Assembly: GCF_900130015.1 (NCBI RefSeq)
Contig: NZ_FQXS01000001.1
Coordinates: forward strand, 186,001 to 250,000
Direction: 5' to 3'
DNA from: Desulfofustis glycolicus DSM 9705
GTDB taxonomy: Bacteria; Desulfobacterota; Desulfobulbia; Desulfobulbales; Desulfocapsaceae
DNA: 64,000 nucleotides
Shown here: piece after piece, positions 30,413-38,531 of the stretch
Layout of the letters: each line of letters begins with the position of its first letter
How positions within the stretch are numbered: position 1 is the stretch's first letter
Position numbers and translations under genes: made by a program
Notes under the pieces: generated by a model
Told to the model about the DNA's origin: nothing
Database searches by the model: none
The model's input: only the letters and a program-made list of their open reading frames with translations

Positions 30413-31012
30413 ATGGCAACCATCTTCCTAATCCGTCATGGGGAAATTCCCCAATCAACACCGCAGCGGTTCATCGGCCAGCGCGACCTGCCGCTGACCG
30501 ATCGGGGCAAGGAGCAGATCGCCCGGCTGGCGCCGATGCTCGCCGCGCGCTCCGTCGAGCGGGTCTTCTGCAGTCCGCTGACCCGCTGCCTGAACAGCGC
30601 TCGCATCATCTGTCTGCGCTTGGGATACCGGCCGGACATTGAGCCGGCCCTGAAGGAAATTAGTCTCGGCAGCTGGGAGGGATTGCGGGTCGGTGATGTC
30701 CGGGCCCGGTACCCGGGAGAATATGAGGCTCGCGGACTCGATGTCGCCGGCTTTCGTCCGGCAGGCGGCGAAAGTTTCAGCGATCTGCAGAAGCGGGTCT
30801 GGCCGGCTTTCGAAGCTATCGTCGCCAAGACGGATACGGTTTCCGCCGTGGTGGCCCATGCCGGAGTTAACCGGGTGATTCTCTGCACCGCCCTCGGTAT
30901 GCCGTTGGCCAATCTCTTTCGAATCGAGCAGACCTACGGCTGTCTCAATATCATCGAAACCGGCCGCCAGGGCTTTCGGGTTAAGGGCTTAAACCGCCTG
31001 ACAATTCCGTGA
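30413..31012 (+). CDS. Histidine phosphatase superfamily protein
   Basis: The 199-aa protein has the phosphatase signature FLIRHGEIPQST (RHG with the catalytic His), LTDRGKEQIARL, the conserved FCSPLTRC, the acidic LGSWEGL and the second His in VAHAGVNRVIL. This group includes alpha-ribazole phosphatase and broad phosphoglycerate-mutase-like phosphatases; the exact substrate cannot be read from sequence. The gene lies 113 bases after the SDR-radical SAM fusion in the same direction, so a shared function is possible. Confidence 0.85.
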   Translation: MATIFLIRHGEIPQSTPQRFIGQRDLPLTDRGKEQIARLAPMLAARSVERVFCSPLTRCLNSARIICLRLGYRPDIEPALKEISLGSWEGLRVGDVRARYPGEYEARGLDVAGFRPAGGESFSDLQKRVWPAFEAIVAKTDTVSAVVAHAGVNRVILCTALGMPLANLFRIEQTYGCLNIIETGRQGFRVKGLNRLTIP

Positions 31013-31044
31013 GCCACCTGCCGCCGTCCGGAACCAGGAACCGC

Positions 31045-31878
31045 TCAAAAGGACAAGGACAGACCGGAGTGGCCGTGGATCACCTGACAGGTCAGGTGCT
31101 GCGCCAGATAATCGACTGCCGATGCCCCTGAACAGTGGCAGGCAACCAATCGCTTGATGTCCAGGCCGTTGAGCGCCTGCACGGTCTGCTGTAGCCGCTC
31201 AGGTCCGGCATGCAACAGGTGCAGCCCACCGATAATGGTATCAATGCGCCTCTCACCGGTTATCCTGACAATCTCATTGACGATATTGACAATACCGGCA
31301 TGGGCGCAGCCGACACAAATCACCAGGCCCGTCTCGGTGCGAAGCCACATTGAGACATCGTCCTCAATCAGGTCCGGCCGCTGTCCCAACTGATCGAAGA
31401 AAAACGGTGCACCGGGGTCTTCGTAGCTGGTGAGCCGCGGAATCGGGCCGGTAACACCGATGCGATCGGTGATTTGCGTGGGCCGGGTCAACCAATGGAT
31501 GGCTTCTCCCGGCAGGTGATCGAGCGCCTGCATTGATCGCTCCGGCATGCGCACCGGCTCGATGGTCGTTCCGTTGCGCAGCACATAACGCGGTTGCAGC
31601 GCCGCCTGATGCAGATAGACCTGAGGCCTGCCGGCCTCGGCCAGAACCAGCGCGATACCGCCGGTATGATCATAGTGACCGTGGCTCAGGACCAGATCGG
31701 TGACCCGGGAAAGATCCAGACCAAGGGTCCGGCAGTTGGGCTGCAGACATTTACTCTCGGCAGTGTCAAACAGGATTATCCGGTCATCCGCCTCAATCCA
31801 GAGCGAATAACCATGCTCGGCAATCAGGCCGTCACCGGCCTGATTATCAACCACCACGGTCAACCGTGTCGTCGTCAT
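31045..31878 (-). CDS. MBL-fold metallohydrolase
   Basis: The HxHxDH metal motif is in LSHGHYDHTGG (near residue 65), and further ligands are in CVGCAHAGIVN and GGLHLLHA. This 277-aa form resembles the RFA-P synthase-like (beta-RFAP-type) group of MBL proteins, often of unknown function. No signal peptide is present, so it is cytoplasmic. It is the last gene of a three-gene minus-strand operon with the IscU-like and 135-aa genes, 19 bases downstream of the former. Confidence 0.8.
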   Translation of the reverse strand: MTTTRLTVVVDNQAGDGLIAEHGYSLWIEADDRIILFDTAESKCLQPNCRTLGLDLSRVTDLVLSHGHYDHTGGIALVLAEAGRPQVYLHQAALQPRYVLRNGTTIEPVRMPERSMQALDHLPGEAIHWLTRPTQITDRIGVTGPIPRLTSYEDPGAPFFFDQLGQRPDLIEDDVSMWLRTETGLVICVGCAHAGIVNIVNEIVRITGERRIDTIIGGLHLLHAGPERLQQTVQALNGLDIKRLVACHCSGASAVDYLAQHLTCQVIHGHSGLSLSF

Positions 31879-31897
31879 TGTACTGTTCCCCTACTAT

Positions 31898-32347
31898 TCA
31901 TCGGTTTTGTTTCTTCCGGTCAGCCGAACCATTGTCAGCCTCGGCCCTGCGCTGCCGGGCTTGATAGTCGCCCAGCGCCTGCTGCAGTGTCGCCTCGGCG
32001 AGTTGGGCGCAGTGGAGATGGGTTTCGGGTACACTGCCGACCTCATCGACGATGTCCATCATCGTCAGCTTCGCAAGTGCCGCCGTGCCCTTTCCGGACG
32101 CCAGTCGTGCCGCCGCATCGATACAACTCCTGCTCATCGTGCAGCCATCCGTCCAGGTATGGGTCTCTATCACCTGTCCCTGCCGGATCTTGAAGGCGAG
32201 TTCCATCGTATCTCCGCAATTACCTGTCACCTTGGCGTAACCGTCGGGATCCGGCAAATGCGGCGTCCAAAGGTAACTCAAGCCATACCAGGCAGCAACA
32301 AAGGCAACCAGGACACCGACCAACAGCAGAAAACCGCTCAACGTCAT
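31898..32347 (-). CDS. IscU/NifU-type iron-sulfur scaffold with N-terminal membrane anchor
   Basis: Residues 1-26 form a transmembrane helix (FLLLVGVLVAFVAAWYGLSY). From about 36 the protein follows the IscU/NifU-N scaffold, with C44 and D46 (GNCGDTMEL), C69 (TDGCTMSRSC) and C113 (HLHCAQLAE). These correspond to the three cluster-ligating cysteines and the conserved Asp. Scaffold proteins assemble Fe-S clusters in the cytoplasm; a membrane tether is unusual and would place assembly at the inner membrane. It lies between the 135-aa gene and the MBL gene in one operon behind a strong promoter. Confidence 0.75.
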   Translation of the reverse strand: MTLSGFLLLVGVLVAFVAAWYGLSYLWTPHLPDPDGYAKVTGNCGDTMELAFKIRQGQVIETHTWTDGCTMSRSCIDAAARLASGKGTAALAKLTMMDIVDEVGSVPETHLHCAQLAEATLQQALGDYQARQRRAEADNGSADRKKQNR

Positions 32348-32377
32348 ATGCTGCCGCCCTTTTCTCCGTTAATGGTG

Positions 32378-32785
32378 TCAGGCAATGGAAGCCGCAGCAT
32401 AGGCCTCGTCGATGCGCCGCCGGACATAATCGAGAACCGACGGATCGGCTTCATCGATGTCAAAACACAATCCGTCTTCACCCAACAGTCCGCCTGGTAC
32501 CAGATCACCCCGTTGCTCGGGATCAGTGACATCCTCGCCGTAAAAACAGACCGACAGCCAACGTGGATCGTCATCGATCACGTCAACCATGACGAACAAG
32601 GGACGGCTTGCCCGGTCCCGGCAGATGCCGCGCAGAGAATAGCTGACTCCCGGGCGGGCATGAAACTCTAAAGTGGCATCAGAGAGTCCCTGCACTTGCT
32701 GCCACAAGGCGATAAAACCCTCCTTACCGGCCGTAGACGAAGCCGGCCAGTCCCGTACAAACGATTCGACCTGTTGCTGCTCCAT
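32378..32785 (-). CDS. Conserved-looking hypothetical protein, 135 aa
   Basis: The protein is acidic and globular, with no signal peptide or membrane segment. It contains ATLEFHARPGVSYSLRGICR, LFVMVDVIDDDPRWLSVCFY and a C-terminal helix LDYVRRRIDEAYAAAS. A GDLVPGGLLGEDGLCFDI segment is rich in Asp and Gly. I do not recognise the family. It is the first gene of the operon containing the scaffold and MBL genes. ATG 32785 has GGGAGA upstream, and a TTGACA/TACTAT promoter and Fur-like palindrome lie within 110 bases. Confidence 0.6.
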   Translation of the reverse strand: MEQQQVESFVRDWPASSTAGKEGFIALWQQVQGLSDATLEFHARPGVSYSLRGICRDRASRPLFVMVDVIDDDPRWLSVCFYGEDVTDPEQRGDLVPGGLLGEDGLCFDIDEADPSVLDYVRRRIDEAYAAASIA

Positions 32786-32804
32786 AATATTCTCCCTGAA
32801 CCAC

Positions 32805-32820
32805 TTGAAATGATTTTCAA
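32805..32820. promoter_or_regulatory. Fur-like palindrome upstream of the scaffold operon
   Basis: TTGAAATGATTTTCAA is an inverted repeat (TTGAAA, four bases, TTTCAA) that matches the AAT-CATT core of a Fur box. It lies 20 bases before the start codon at 32785 and about 40 bases past the predicted transcription start, a position for repression. A second palindrome GCCCATTTGGGC (32849-32860) sits at the start of the transcript. An iron-responsive role would fit the Fe-S scaffold but is inferred. Confidence 0.4.
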
Positions 32821-32867
32821 TTCACAGATGGTCCCCTTCTGAACATATGCCCATTTGGGCGGCTGCT

Positions 32868-32896
32868 ATAGTACTTCTCACCCTTCTCGCTGTCAA
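32868..32896 (-). promoter_or_regulatory. Strong sigma70-type promoter of the scaffold operon
   Basis: On the minus strand a perfect TTGACA (32891-32896) and TACTAT (32868-32873) are exactly 17 bases apart. Transcription would begin near 32861, at the edge of the GCCCATTTGGGC palindrome. Confidence 0.65.
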
Positions 32897-32972
32897 CGCC
32901 TTATGGGCATCGATCAGGAAAAGCATCCCTCGAGTTTGGGAATGAATATCTTTCGCAAACCTTCATCTTGGT

Positions 32973-33001
32973 TTGACGATCCGACTCACACGATGTATTC
33001 T
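32973..33001 (+). promoter_or_regulatory. Promoter candidate for the selenocysteine peroxiredoxin
   Basis: TTGACG (32973-32978) and TATTCT (32996-33001) are spaced by 17 bases. The leader to the start at 33160 would be about 150 bases. It is divergent from the 32868-32896 promoter. Confidence 0.4.
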
Positions 33002-33159
33002 TGCATATGCACGATTAGCCGTCGGCATGCCGCCCGACTGAGAAGGGATGCACGCACCCTCGCCGGCGCAGGAGCGCAACCGATCCGTCTTGCGCACGTA
33101 GGATAACGGCAATCGTGTCGTCCCCCCTCCGCGGGGCAACCATTGTCAAGGAGACATTT

Positions 33160-33879
33160 ATGGCACAAGAAGAACAAGTAGGCTGTGCCCGACCAACCGG
33201 AGGTCTGGTCGGCGAAACGGCGCCGGAAGAACCGATGTCGGATACCATTAAACCAGTCAAGGAGAAAACCATGCTTACCGTTGGACAAAAGGTTCCCGAT
33301 TTTTCCGCCCCCGGCTACCACAAGGGAGCTTTCGTCAATGTCACGCTCTCTGAATATCTGGGTAAATGGGTGGTACTCTGCTTCTACCCGGGCGATTTCA
33401 CCTTCGTCTGAGCTACCGAGATCTCGGCGGTCGCCGCGAAATATTCTGAATTTCAAAAACTTGGCGTAGAAGTCCTATCGATGTCAATCGATTCGATGTT
33501 TGTCCACAAAATGTGGGACGACGACGAGTTGAGCAAGATGGTTGATGGCGGAGTCCCCTTCCCGATGCTCTCCGACGCGGGCGGCAATGTCGGCAAGGCC
33601 TACGGCGTTTTCGACGAAGCTGCCGGGGTTGAGACCCGGGGGCGGTTTTTGATCGACCCGGACGGAATCCTTCAGGGTTTTGAGGTCCTGACCCCGCCGG
33701 TCGGCCGCAATGTCAGCGAAACCATCCGCCAGATCCAGGCCTTCCAGCTGATCCGCGAGACAAAGGGCGGCGAGGCGACGCCGTCCGGCTGGCGCCCCGG
33801 CAAGAAAACGCTGAAGCCGGGTATTGACTTGGTTGGCAAGGTCTGGCAGGAATGGAAAACCGATATGGCCTTTGATTAG
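33160..33879 (+). CDS. prxU: Selenocysteine-containing peroxiredoxin (UGA read as Sec)
   Basis: Two same-frame open stretches are separated only by a TGA at 33409-33411. Read through, they give a 239-aa AhpC/TSA-type peroxiredoxin. The peroxidatic site is GDFTFV-U-ATEI, with Sec84 replacing the usual Cys of FVCPTE; the fold continues with LGVEVLSMSIDSMFVHKMW and FPMLSD. The usual C-terminal resolving Cys (VCP) reads EATPSGWRPG, so the enzyme lacks it. Cys9 in a 37-residue N-terminal extension (VGCARPTGGLVG) is a candidate replacement. A SECIS-like hairpin follows the TGA. Start 33160 has AAGGAG upstream. A second start at 33271 with its own AAGGAG would give a 202-aa form with Sec47. Confidence 0.9.
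33409..33436 (+). promoter_or_regulatory. Sec UGA codon and bacterial SECIS-like hairpin
   Basis: After the UGA (33409-33411) the sequence CGGC (33425-33428) pairs with GCCG (33433-33436) around a GGUC loop (33429-33432). The loop lies about 18 bases after the UGA and starts with G, matching the described spacing and loop rule for bacterial SECIS elements. Its function is inferred; SelB binding would need testing. Confidence 0.7.
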
Positions 33880-33893
33880 CTCTTCCTCCCTGC

Positions 33894-33942
33894 AACGGCG
33901 CGGGGACCGGTCGCCGCACTACGGGCACCGCCCCGCGCCGTT
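33894..33942. repeat. Perfect 12-bp inverted repeat after the peroxiredoxin gene
   Basis: AACGGCGCGGGG (33894-33905) and CCCCGCGCCGTT (33931-33942) form a perfect 12-bp GC-rich stem with a 25-base loop, starting 15 bases after the stop codon. No T-run follows, so intrinsic termination is uncertain; it may instead protect the transcript end or act as a bidirectional barrier. Confidence 0.7.
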
Positions 33943-34056
33943 CAGGTTTCCCCTCCGGGCCAGGAGCTCAGTCATCTCCTCTCCATGGGGAACCGCCCCG
34001 CGCCGTTCAGGTTTCCCCTCCGGGCCAGGAGCTCAGTCATCTCCTCTCCATGGGGA
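33927..34056. repeat. Perfect 65-bp tandem duplication
   Basis: 33927-33991 is repeated exactly as 33992-34056, with no mismatch. Each copy contains the CCCCGCGCCGTT arm and the segment CAGGAGCTCAGTCATCTCC. Identity over 65 bases points to a recent duplication or to a sequence kept by function. There is no open frame through it. Confidence 0.95.
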
Positions 34057-34091
34057 AGGTGACAAGCTCGGCCAGTGCGTTACCGGTCGAC

Positions 34092-34118
34092 GCGGGACAG
34101 GTTCACTGCCTGTCCCGC
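34092..34118. repeat. Palindromic hairpin GCGGGACAGG...CCTGTCCCGC
   Basis: A perfect 10-bp stem (34092-34101 with 34109-34118) and a 7-base loop lie between the peroxiredoxin region and the binding-protein gene. A near copy, with the shared core GGACAGG, occurs at 47391-47420, so this is likely a dispersed palindromic repeat rather than a gene-specific terminator. Confidence 0.7.
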
Positions 34119-34206
34119 TGTTGATCGAGATGGTCGAAGATAAAAAAGATCGTGACGCAGCGTTCGCTAAATGTCGGCAAATGCTGCGTCATCGGCACCG
34201 CAACGG

Positions 34207-35361
34207 TTATTGCTGGAGGAGGACGAACCGTCCGTCTTTGACGATCAGCATGGCAAAGGCATCGATCCCGAGCCCGTTGTGGTCATTGGCGGAAAAATTG
34301 AACTCGCCGGCAGTGCCGTAATAGCCCTGCAGGTTTTCGATGGCCGTCCGCACCTTTTCCCGGTCGAGCCCGGCTGCAGTAATCGCCTTGGTCAGGATCA
34401 TCAAGGCGTCGTAGGTATGGCCGCCGAACGTCGATACATCTTCGCCGTAACGCGATTCATAATCATTTTTGAATTTCAGCAAAAAGTCCTTTTGCGGTCC
34501 CTCCGGCAGCGACTCCGCGACAATCAGGCGACTCGCCGGAAAGATAATTCCCTCGGCGGCAGCACCGGCCGCTTCGATATACTTGGCGTTGGCAAAACCG
34601 TGACTTTGAAAGATCGGCACATCCCAGCCCGCCTGACGGATATTTTTGGCGATGATCGACTGGGCCGGGACAACCGACCAATTGATCACGGCCTGGATCT
34701 CGGGTTGTGCTTTGATCTTGGCCACCAGAGCGCTGAGATCGTTGGCCGCCTTGTCATAAACCTCGCTGGCGACGATCTCGATACCGTATTCCGGCGCGAT
34801 ATCGGTCATCTGCATCTTTCCGGCATTACCGAATCCGGTGTTACCGGTCAGGATGGCGATTCGCGTGATCCCCATGGTGTTCATGGTCCTGAAGATCTGG
34901 TGCGCAGCAAAGGAGTCACTCGGCGCCGTCTTGAAGACGTAGGGTGCAACCGGGTTGACGATCAGCTCCGCCGACGCACAGGAGATCAGGATCATCTTGG
35001 CATCATCGCACATTTTCTTGATTTTCAGCGTCTCGCCGCTCGTCGACGGGCCGATGATGGCAAAGACCTGTTCCTCCTCGATAAGCTGCCTGGCAAAGGA
35101 GATGGCTTTTTCCGGACTGCCGCCACTGTCCTTGATGATCAGCTTGATCTGATCGCCGTTGATGCCGCCACGCTCGTTGATCTGCTCGGCCAACATCTGC
35201 AGGGAGCGCGTCTCCGGCCCACCGAGAAAGGAAACCGGCCCGGTCTCCGCCAGGATGGCCCCAATTTTGATCTCTGCCGACCAGCCGGGTAACGCCGGAC
35301 AGATCATCATGGTCAGCATTGCCATCGCTATTATCCAGGTTTTCAATCCGTTGCGTTTCAT
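34207..35361 (-). CDS. LivK-type substrate-binding protein (branched-chain amino acid ABC family)
   Basis: ATG 35361 (MKRNGLKTW) has GAGGGG upstream and starts a signal peptide ending at PGWSA. The longer frame adds only a basic stretch with no ribosome site. The 384-aa mature protein has the type I periplasmic-binding fold: IGAILAETGPVSFLGGPETR, QINERGGINGDQIKLIIKDS and IIGPSTSGETL. It binds a small ligand in the periplasm. No permease or ATPase genes are beside it; a DMT-type exporter is divergent. The ligand is not identifiable from sequence. Confidence 0.85.
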   Translation of the reverse strand: MKRNGLKTWIIAMAMLTMMICPALPGWSAEIKIGAILAETGPVSFLGGPETRSLQMLAEQINERGGINGDQIKLIIKDSGGSPEKAISFARQLIEEEQVFAIIGPSTSGETLKIKKMCDDAKMILISCASAELIVNPVAPYVFKTAPSDSFAAHQIFRTMNTMGITRIAILTGNTGFGNAGKMQMTDIAPEYGIEIVASEVYDKAANDLSALVAKIKAQPEIQAVINWSVVPAQSIIAKNIRQAGWDVPIFQSHGFANAKYIEAAGAAAEGIIFPASRLIVAESLPEGPQKDFLLKFKNDYESRYGEDVSTFGGHTYDALMILTKAITAAGLDREKVRTAIENLQGYYGTAGEFNFSANDHNGLGIDAFAMLIVKDGRFVLLQQ

Positions 35362-35720
35362 CACTCCCCTCTCGTCAAAATAGTTCTGCCTGCGGTAAAA
35401 TTTTCGTGCGCGCCTCGATCTTGAACGAAATTTCGAATTTTTCAAGCTCCCCTAGATATCACCCCGGAAGCGCAGTCGACCGGAGGCTTCCTTCTTGTCG
35501 ATGTACTTACCGCATCATCGACGCTTGTCAAGCAGATTCACCGATTCCGTCACGCCTCGATGCCCCGTACAGCCTCGGCGTCGCCGCGGAGAAGATTGCA
35601 ATGATCGGCCGAATACGCTAGGGTGCAATGCGTTTCAGCAGGCGGCGACAACGCCGCCATGCCGTCATCCGGTTCTTTGGTCCGCGTTCACGAAAACCTC
35701 AACTCATCGCCGCTGGACTC

Positions 35721-36608
35721 ATGCCGTATCTGCTGCTCACATTAGCCGCCTTGTTCTGGTCCGGAAACTTCGTGATCAGCCGGGGCATGCACACCGATAT
35801 CCCGCCGCTCGGCCTGTCATTCTGGCGCTGGCTGGTGGCCCTGCTGATCCTGCTGCTGTTCGCCTCTCACCACCTGATCAGACAACACCACCTGGTTCGC
35901 CGTCACCTCCGTTTCATCATCGTACAGGGTCTGCTCGGTGTTGCCGGTTTCAACACCATGATCTACCTTGCCATGCAGACGACCACGGCAATCAATGCGG
36001 TCCTGGTCAACTCCTGTATTCCGGTGCTGATCGCCGTCTGCTCCTGGATCATGTTCCGCGAGGCCCTGACCGTTCGGCAAGGATGCGGAGTTCTGCTTTC
36101 GTTGTGCGGCGTCGTCTCGATCATCGCCAAGGGACGCTGGGAATTTCTGCTCTCGGTCTCCTTCAACCCGGGCGATCTGCTTGTGCTGTTGGCCGCGCTG
36201 TTGTGGGCGCTCTACTCAACCAACCTGAAGAACTATCCGCGGGAGCTGCACCCATTCGCCTATCAGTCAGGTATCGTGGTCAGCGGCCTGATCGTCATCT
36301 TCCCCTGCTACCTGGTCGAGTTATCAATGGGCAAAACCATGACCATGGGGATACCTACCCTGCTGTCTATCGGCTATGTCGCCGTGTTCGCTTCCATCCT
36401 TGCCTTTATCTTCTGGAATAAGGCGGTGCGCACCGTCGGGCCGAATAAATCCGGCCCGTTTATTCACCTGATGCCGGTCTTCAGCACCATCCTTGCGGTC
36501 CTCTTTCTCGGCGAGACAATCGAGGCCTACCACCTGCTTGGCATCGCGCTGATCTTCAGCGGCATCATGCTGACCACCTTTCGTGTCAGACCGTCGTCCA
36601 AACTCTGA
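35721..36608 (+). CDS. EamA/DMT-family transporter
   Basis: The start is taken as ATG 35721 (MPYLLLTLAALFWSGNFV), since the upstream frame is basic and outside the family. The 295-aa protein has ten predicted membrane helices in two EamA repeats, each starting with the typical LLLTLAALFWSGNFVISRG or LLVLLAALLWALYSTNLKN. EamA proteins export or import metabolites such as amino acids, nucleosides and drugs. The substrate is unknown. It lies divergent from the LivK-type gene and 105 bases before the AIM24 protein. Confidence 0.85.
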   Translation: MPYLLLTLAALFWSGNFVISRGMHTDIPPLGLSFWRWLVALLILLLFASHHLIRQHHLVRRHLRFIIVQGLLGVAGFNTMIYLAMQTTTAINAVLVNSCIPVLIAVCSWIMFREALTVRQGCGVLLSLCGVVSIIAKGRWEFLLSVSFNPGDLLVLLAALLWALYSTNLKNYPRELHPFAYQSGIVVSGLIVIFPCYLVELSMGKTMTMGIPTLLSIGYVAVFASILAFIFWNKAVRTVGPNKSGPFIHLMPVFSTILAVLFLGETIEAYHLLGIALIFSGIMLTTFRVRPSSKL

Positions 36609-36713
36609 GCGAAAACCACTTTTTGTTGCAATTCCAGTTACATTTTGGTACCGATTGAGCATCATTACGCCATGACTGACCAGCCTGCTCACCCAGCAAA
36701 TGAGGACACGCCT

Positions 36714-37712
36714 ATGAACTATTGGTATGTAGCCGTTGCCGGCCAGCAACAGGGGCCCTTCGATCAGAACCACATCATCCAGGGGATCGCCTCGGGACAA
36801 TACAATCAATCCACCATGGTCTGGACGGAAGGATATCAGAACTGGATTCCTATCGCGCAGGCCCGGGAACTGCAACAACCCGTGATCCAACAACCGCCGC
36901 CGGCGGTCTATGGACAGAGCGCCCACGAGATCGATTTCGAAATCCACGGCAACGAGATGCAATTCGTGGAGATCGAACTGGATCCCGGGGAAAGTGCGGT
37001 GGCGGAAGCGGGCGCGATGATGTACATGACCGACGGTATCGCCATGGAGACCGTTTTCGGCGACGGCAGCCATCAATCTCAACAGGGCGGTTTCTTCGAC
37101 AAGATGCTCGGGGCCGGCAAGCGCCTGATCACCGGGGAAAGCCTGTTTACCACGGTCTTTACGCACAACGGTTCCGGCAAGGGCCGGGTCGCCTTTGCCT
37201 CGCCGTATCCGGGTAAAATCATCCCGCTCGATCTGGCCCAGTACGAAGGCCAGCTGGTCTGCCAGAAAGACGCCTTCCTCTGTGCCGCAAAAGGGGTGGC
37301 TATCGGCATCGCCTTCCAGAAAAAGATCGGCGTTGCGTTGTTTGGCGGCGAGGGTTTTATCATGCAAAAACTTGAAGGCGATGGGCTGACCTTCATCCAT
37401 GCCGGCGGCACCATCGTCGAAAAAGACCTGCAGCCCGGCGAAACACTGCGCGTCGATACCGGGTGTCTCGTCGCTCTGACCAGAACGGTCCAGTACGATA
37501 TCGAATTCGTCGGCGGCATCAAATCGGCGATCTTCGGCGGTGAAGGCTTCTTTTTTGCGACCCTGCGCGGGCCGGGCCACGTCTGGCTGCAATCACTGCC
37601 GTTCTCGCGGCTGGCCGGAAAGATCCATGAAGCAACGCCACAGAACGTCGGCTCCTCCGGGGTCGGAGAAGGCTCGGTTCTCGGCGGGATCGGCAACCTC
37701 TTTCAACGCTGA
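36714..37712 (+). CDS. GYF_2-AIM24 domain protein (TIGR00266-like)
   Basis: ATG 36714 ([10 protein letters not shown]) has GAGG at eight-base spacing. Residues 1-50 form a GYF_2-type module ([34 protein letters not shown]), which binds proline-rich peptides. From about 75 on the AIM24/TIGR00266 beta-sandwich follows ([60 protein letters not shown]). The AIM24 domain is found in mitochondrial and bacterial proteins of unclear function. The convergent DUF533 protein is proline-rich in its middle, so a physical partnership is imaginable but not shown. Confidence 0.85.
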   Translation: MNYWYVAVAGQQQGPFDQNHIIQGIASGQYNQSTMVWTEGYQNWIPIAQARELQQPVIQQPPPAVYGQSAHEIDFEIHGNEMQFVEIELDPGESAVAEAGAMMYMTDGIAMETVFGDGSHQSQQGGFFDKMLGAGKRLITGESLFTTVFTHNGSGKGRVAFASPYPGKIIPLDLAQYEGQLVCQKDAFLCAAKGVAIGIAFQKKIGVALFGGEGFIMQKLEGDGLTFIHAGGTIVEKDLQPGETLRVDTGCLVALTRTVQYDIEFVGGIKSAIFGGEGFFFATLRGPGHVWLQSLPFSRLAGKIHEATPQNVGSSGVGEGSVLGGIGNLFQR

Positions 37713-37756
37713 CGGCAGAGCCGGTCGACCGGAATTACCTGCCGACCGGCTTTCGC

Positions 37757-38479
37757 TCAGGCTGCGTCCTGCTCGATAAACTGCTGCATGGCCGGAGACA
37801 ATGACAGCGCCGCGGCCAGTTGATCAAGCCACTGCCGCTCTTCCGGCGTGTCGACGACAATGGTGGACACGGCCAGGCTGTACATGGTCTGGGCGATCAT
37901 TGGGCCGTTTATGTCGGCCGTCAATTCGGCAATCTCTTTCGGCCCATGCAGTTCCTGCAGCAGAAACAACCGTTCCTCCCGGCTCAATCCCTGCTCCTGC
38001 AGTTTTTCCAGGATCCGTTGCTCTTCCTGCTCGTCCAGTCGCCCGTCGGCATGGGCCGCCGCCACCATGACCCTGATCAGACGCATCGCCAGTTCCTGCT
38101 CCCGGTTGTGATGCCCATCGGCCGAATCCGCGGCGGCAACCGGTTCCACCGCAGGAGGGACCGGTGCTCCGTGCTGAGGCGGCAGCGGTGGCGGCACCGG
38201 CGCTGCCGGTGGGACGCCCGGGCGAGGCGGCACGGCCGTTGCCGGCCGGGACGTGGTGGCTGCGGCCCCGCTCCCAGCCGACGCCGAGGACTGTCTGAGA
38301 ATCTCGTAGGCGCCCACACCGAGGCCGATGGCAGTAATCAGCCCTTTGCCTGAAGCAAGGCCGCCGACCAGCGAGCCGACCAGATTATCACTCGAGCGCC
38401 TTCTTTTTTTCCCTTTTTTCACCTTGCCCTGCATCGCTCCGGCAAGCACTTTACCGAGCAATTTTTCCGCATCGATCAT
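37757..38479 (-). CDS. DUF533 (TerB-like) protein with proline-rich linker
   Basis: The 240-aa protein starts with a basic helix (KVKKGKKRRRSSDN), then a Gly-rich region (GSLVGGLASGKGLITAIGLG) probably associating with the membrane. A proline-rich linker (PPAAPVPPPLPPQHGAPVP) leads to a C-terminal TerB/DUF533 helical bundle with AMRLIRVMVAAAHADGRLDE and EEERQWLDQ-like elements. DUF533/YebE proteins are inner-membrane proteins of unknown role. The stop lies 45 bases from the convergent AIM24 gene, and a PAS kinase gene lies downstream on the same strand. Confidence 0.8.
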   Translation of the reverse strand: MIDAEKLLGKVLAGAMQGKVKKGKKRRRSSDNLVGSLVGGLASGKGLITAIGLGVGAYEILRQSSASAGSGAAATTSRPATAVPPRPGVPPAAPVPPPLPPQHGAPVPPAVEPVAAADSADGHHNREQELAMRLIRVMVAAAHADGRLDEQEEQRILEKLQEQGLSREERLFLLQELHGPKEIAELTADINGPMIAQTMYSLAVSTIVVDTPEERQWLDQLAAALSLSPAMQQFIEQDAA

Positions 38480-38531
38480 AGGATTTCCTTTTGTTGGTTT
38501 TATGAAAATAAATCTCCCGGGATGGTCGGGT

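Noticed and set aside
33115-33879. Peroxiredoxin as two separate genes or as a pseudogene broken by a stop
   Set aside because: The TGA replaces exactly the peroxidatic Cys, the frame is kept, and a SECIS-like hairpin follows; a random nonsense mutation at this codon is much less likely.
33927-34056. Two-copy direct repeat as a mini CRISPR
   Set aside because: The copies are immediately adjacent, with no spacer, and no cas gene is near; it is a tandem duplication.
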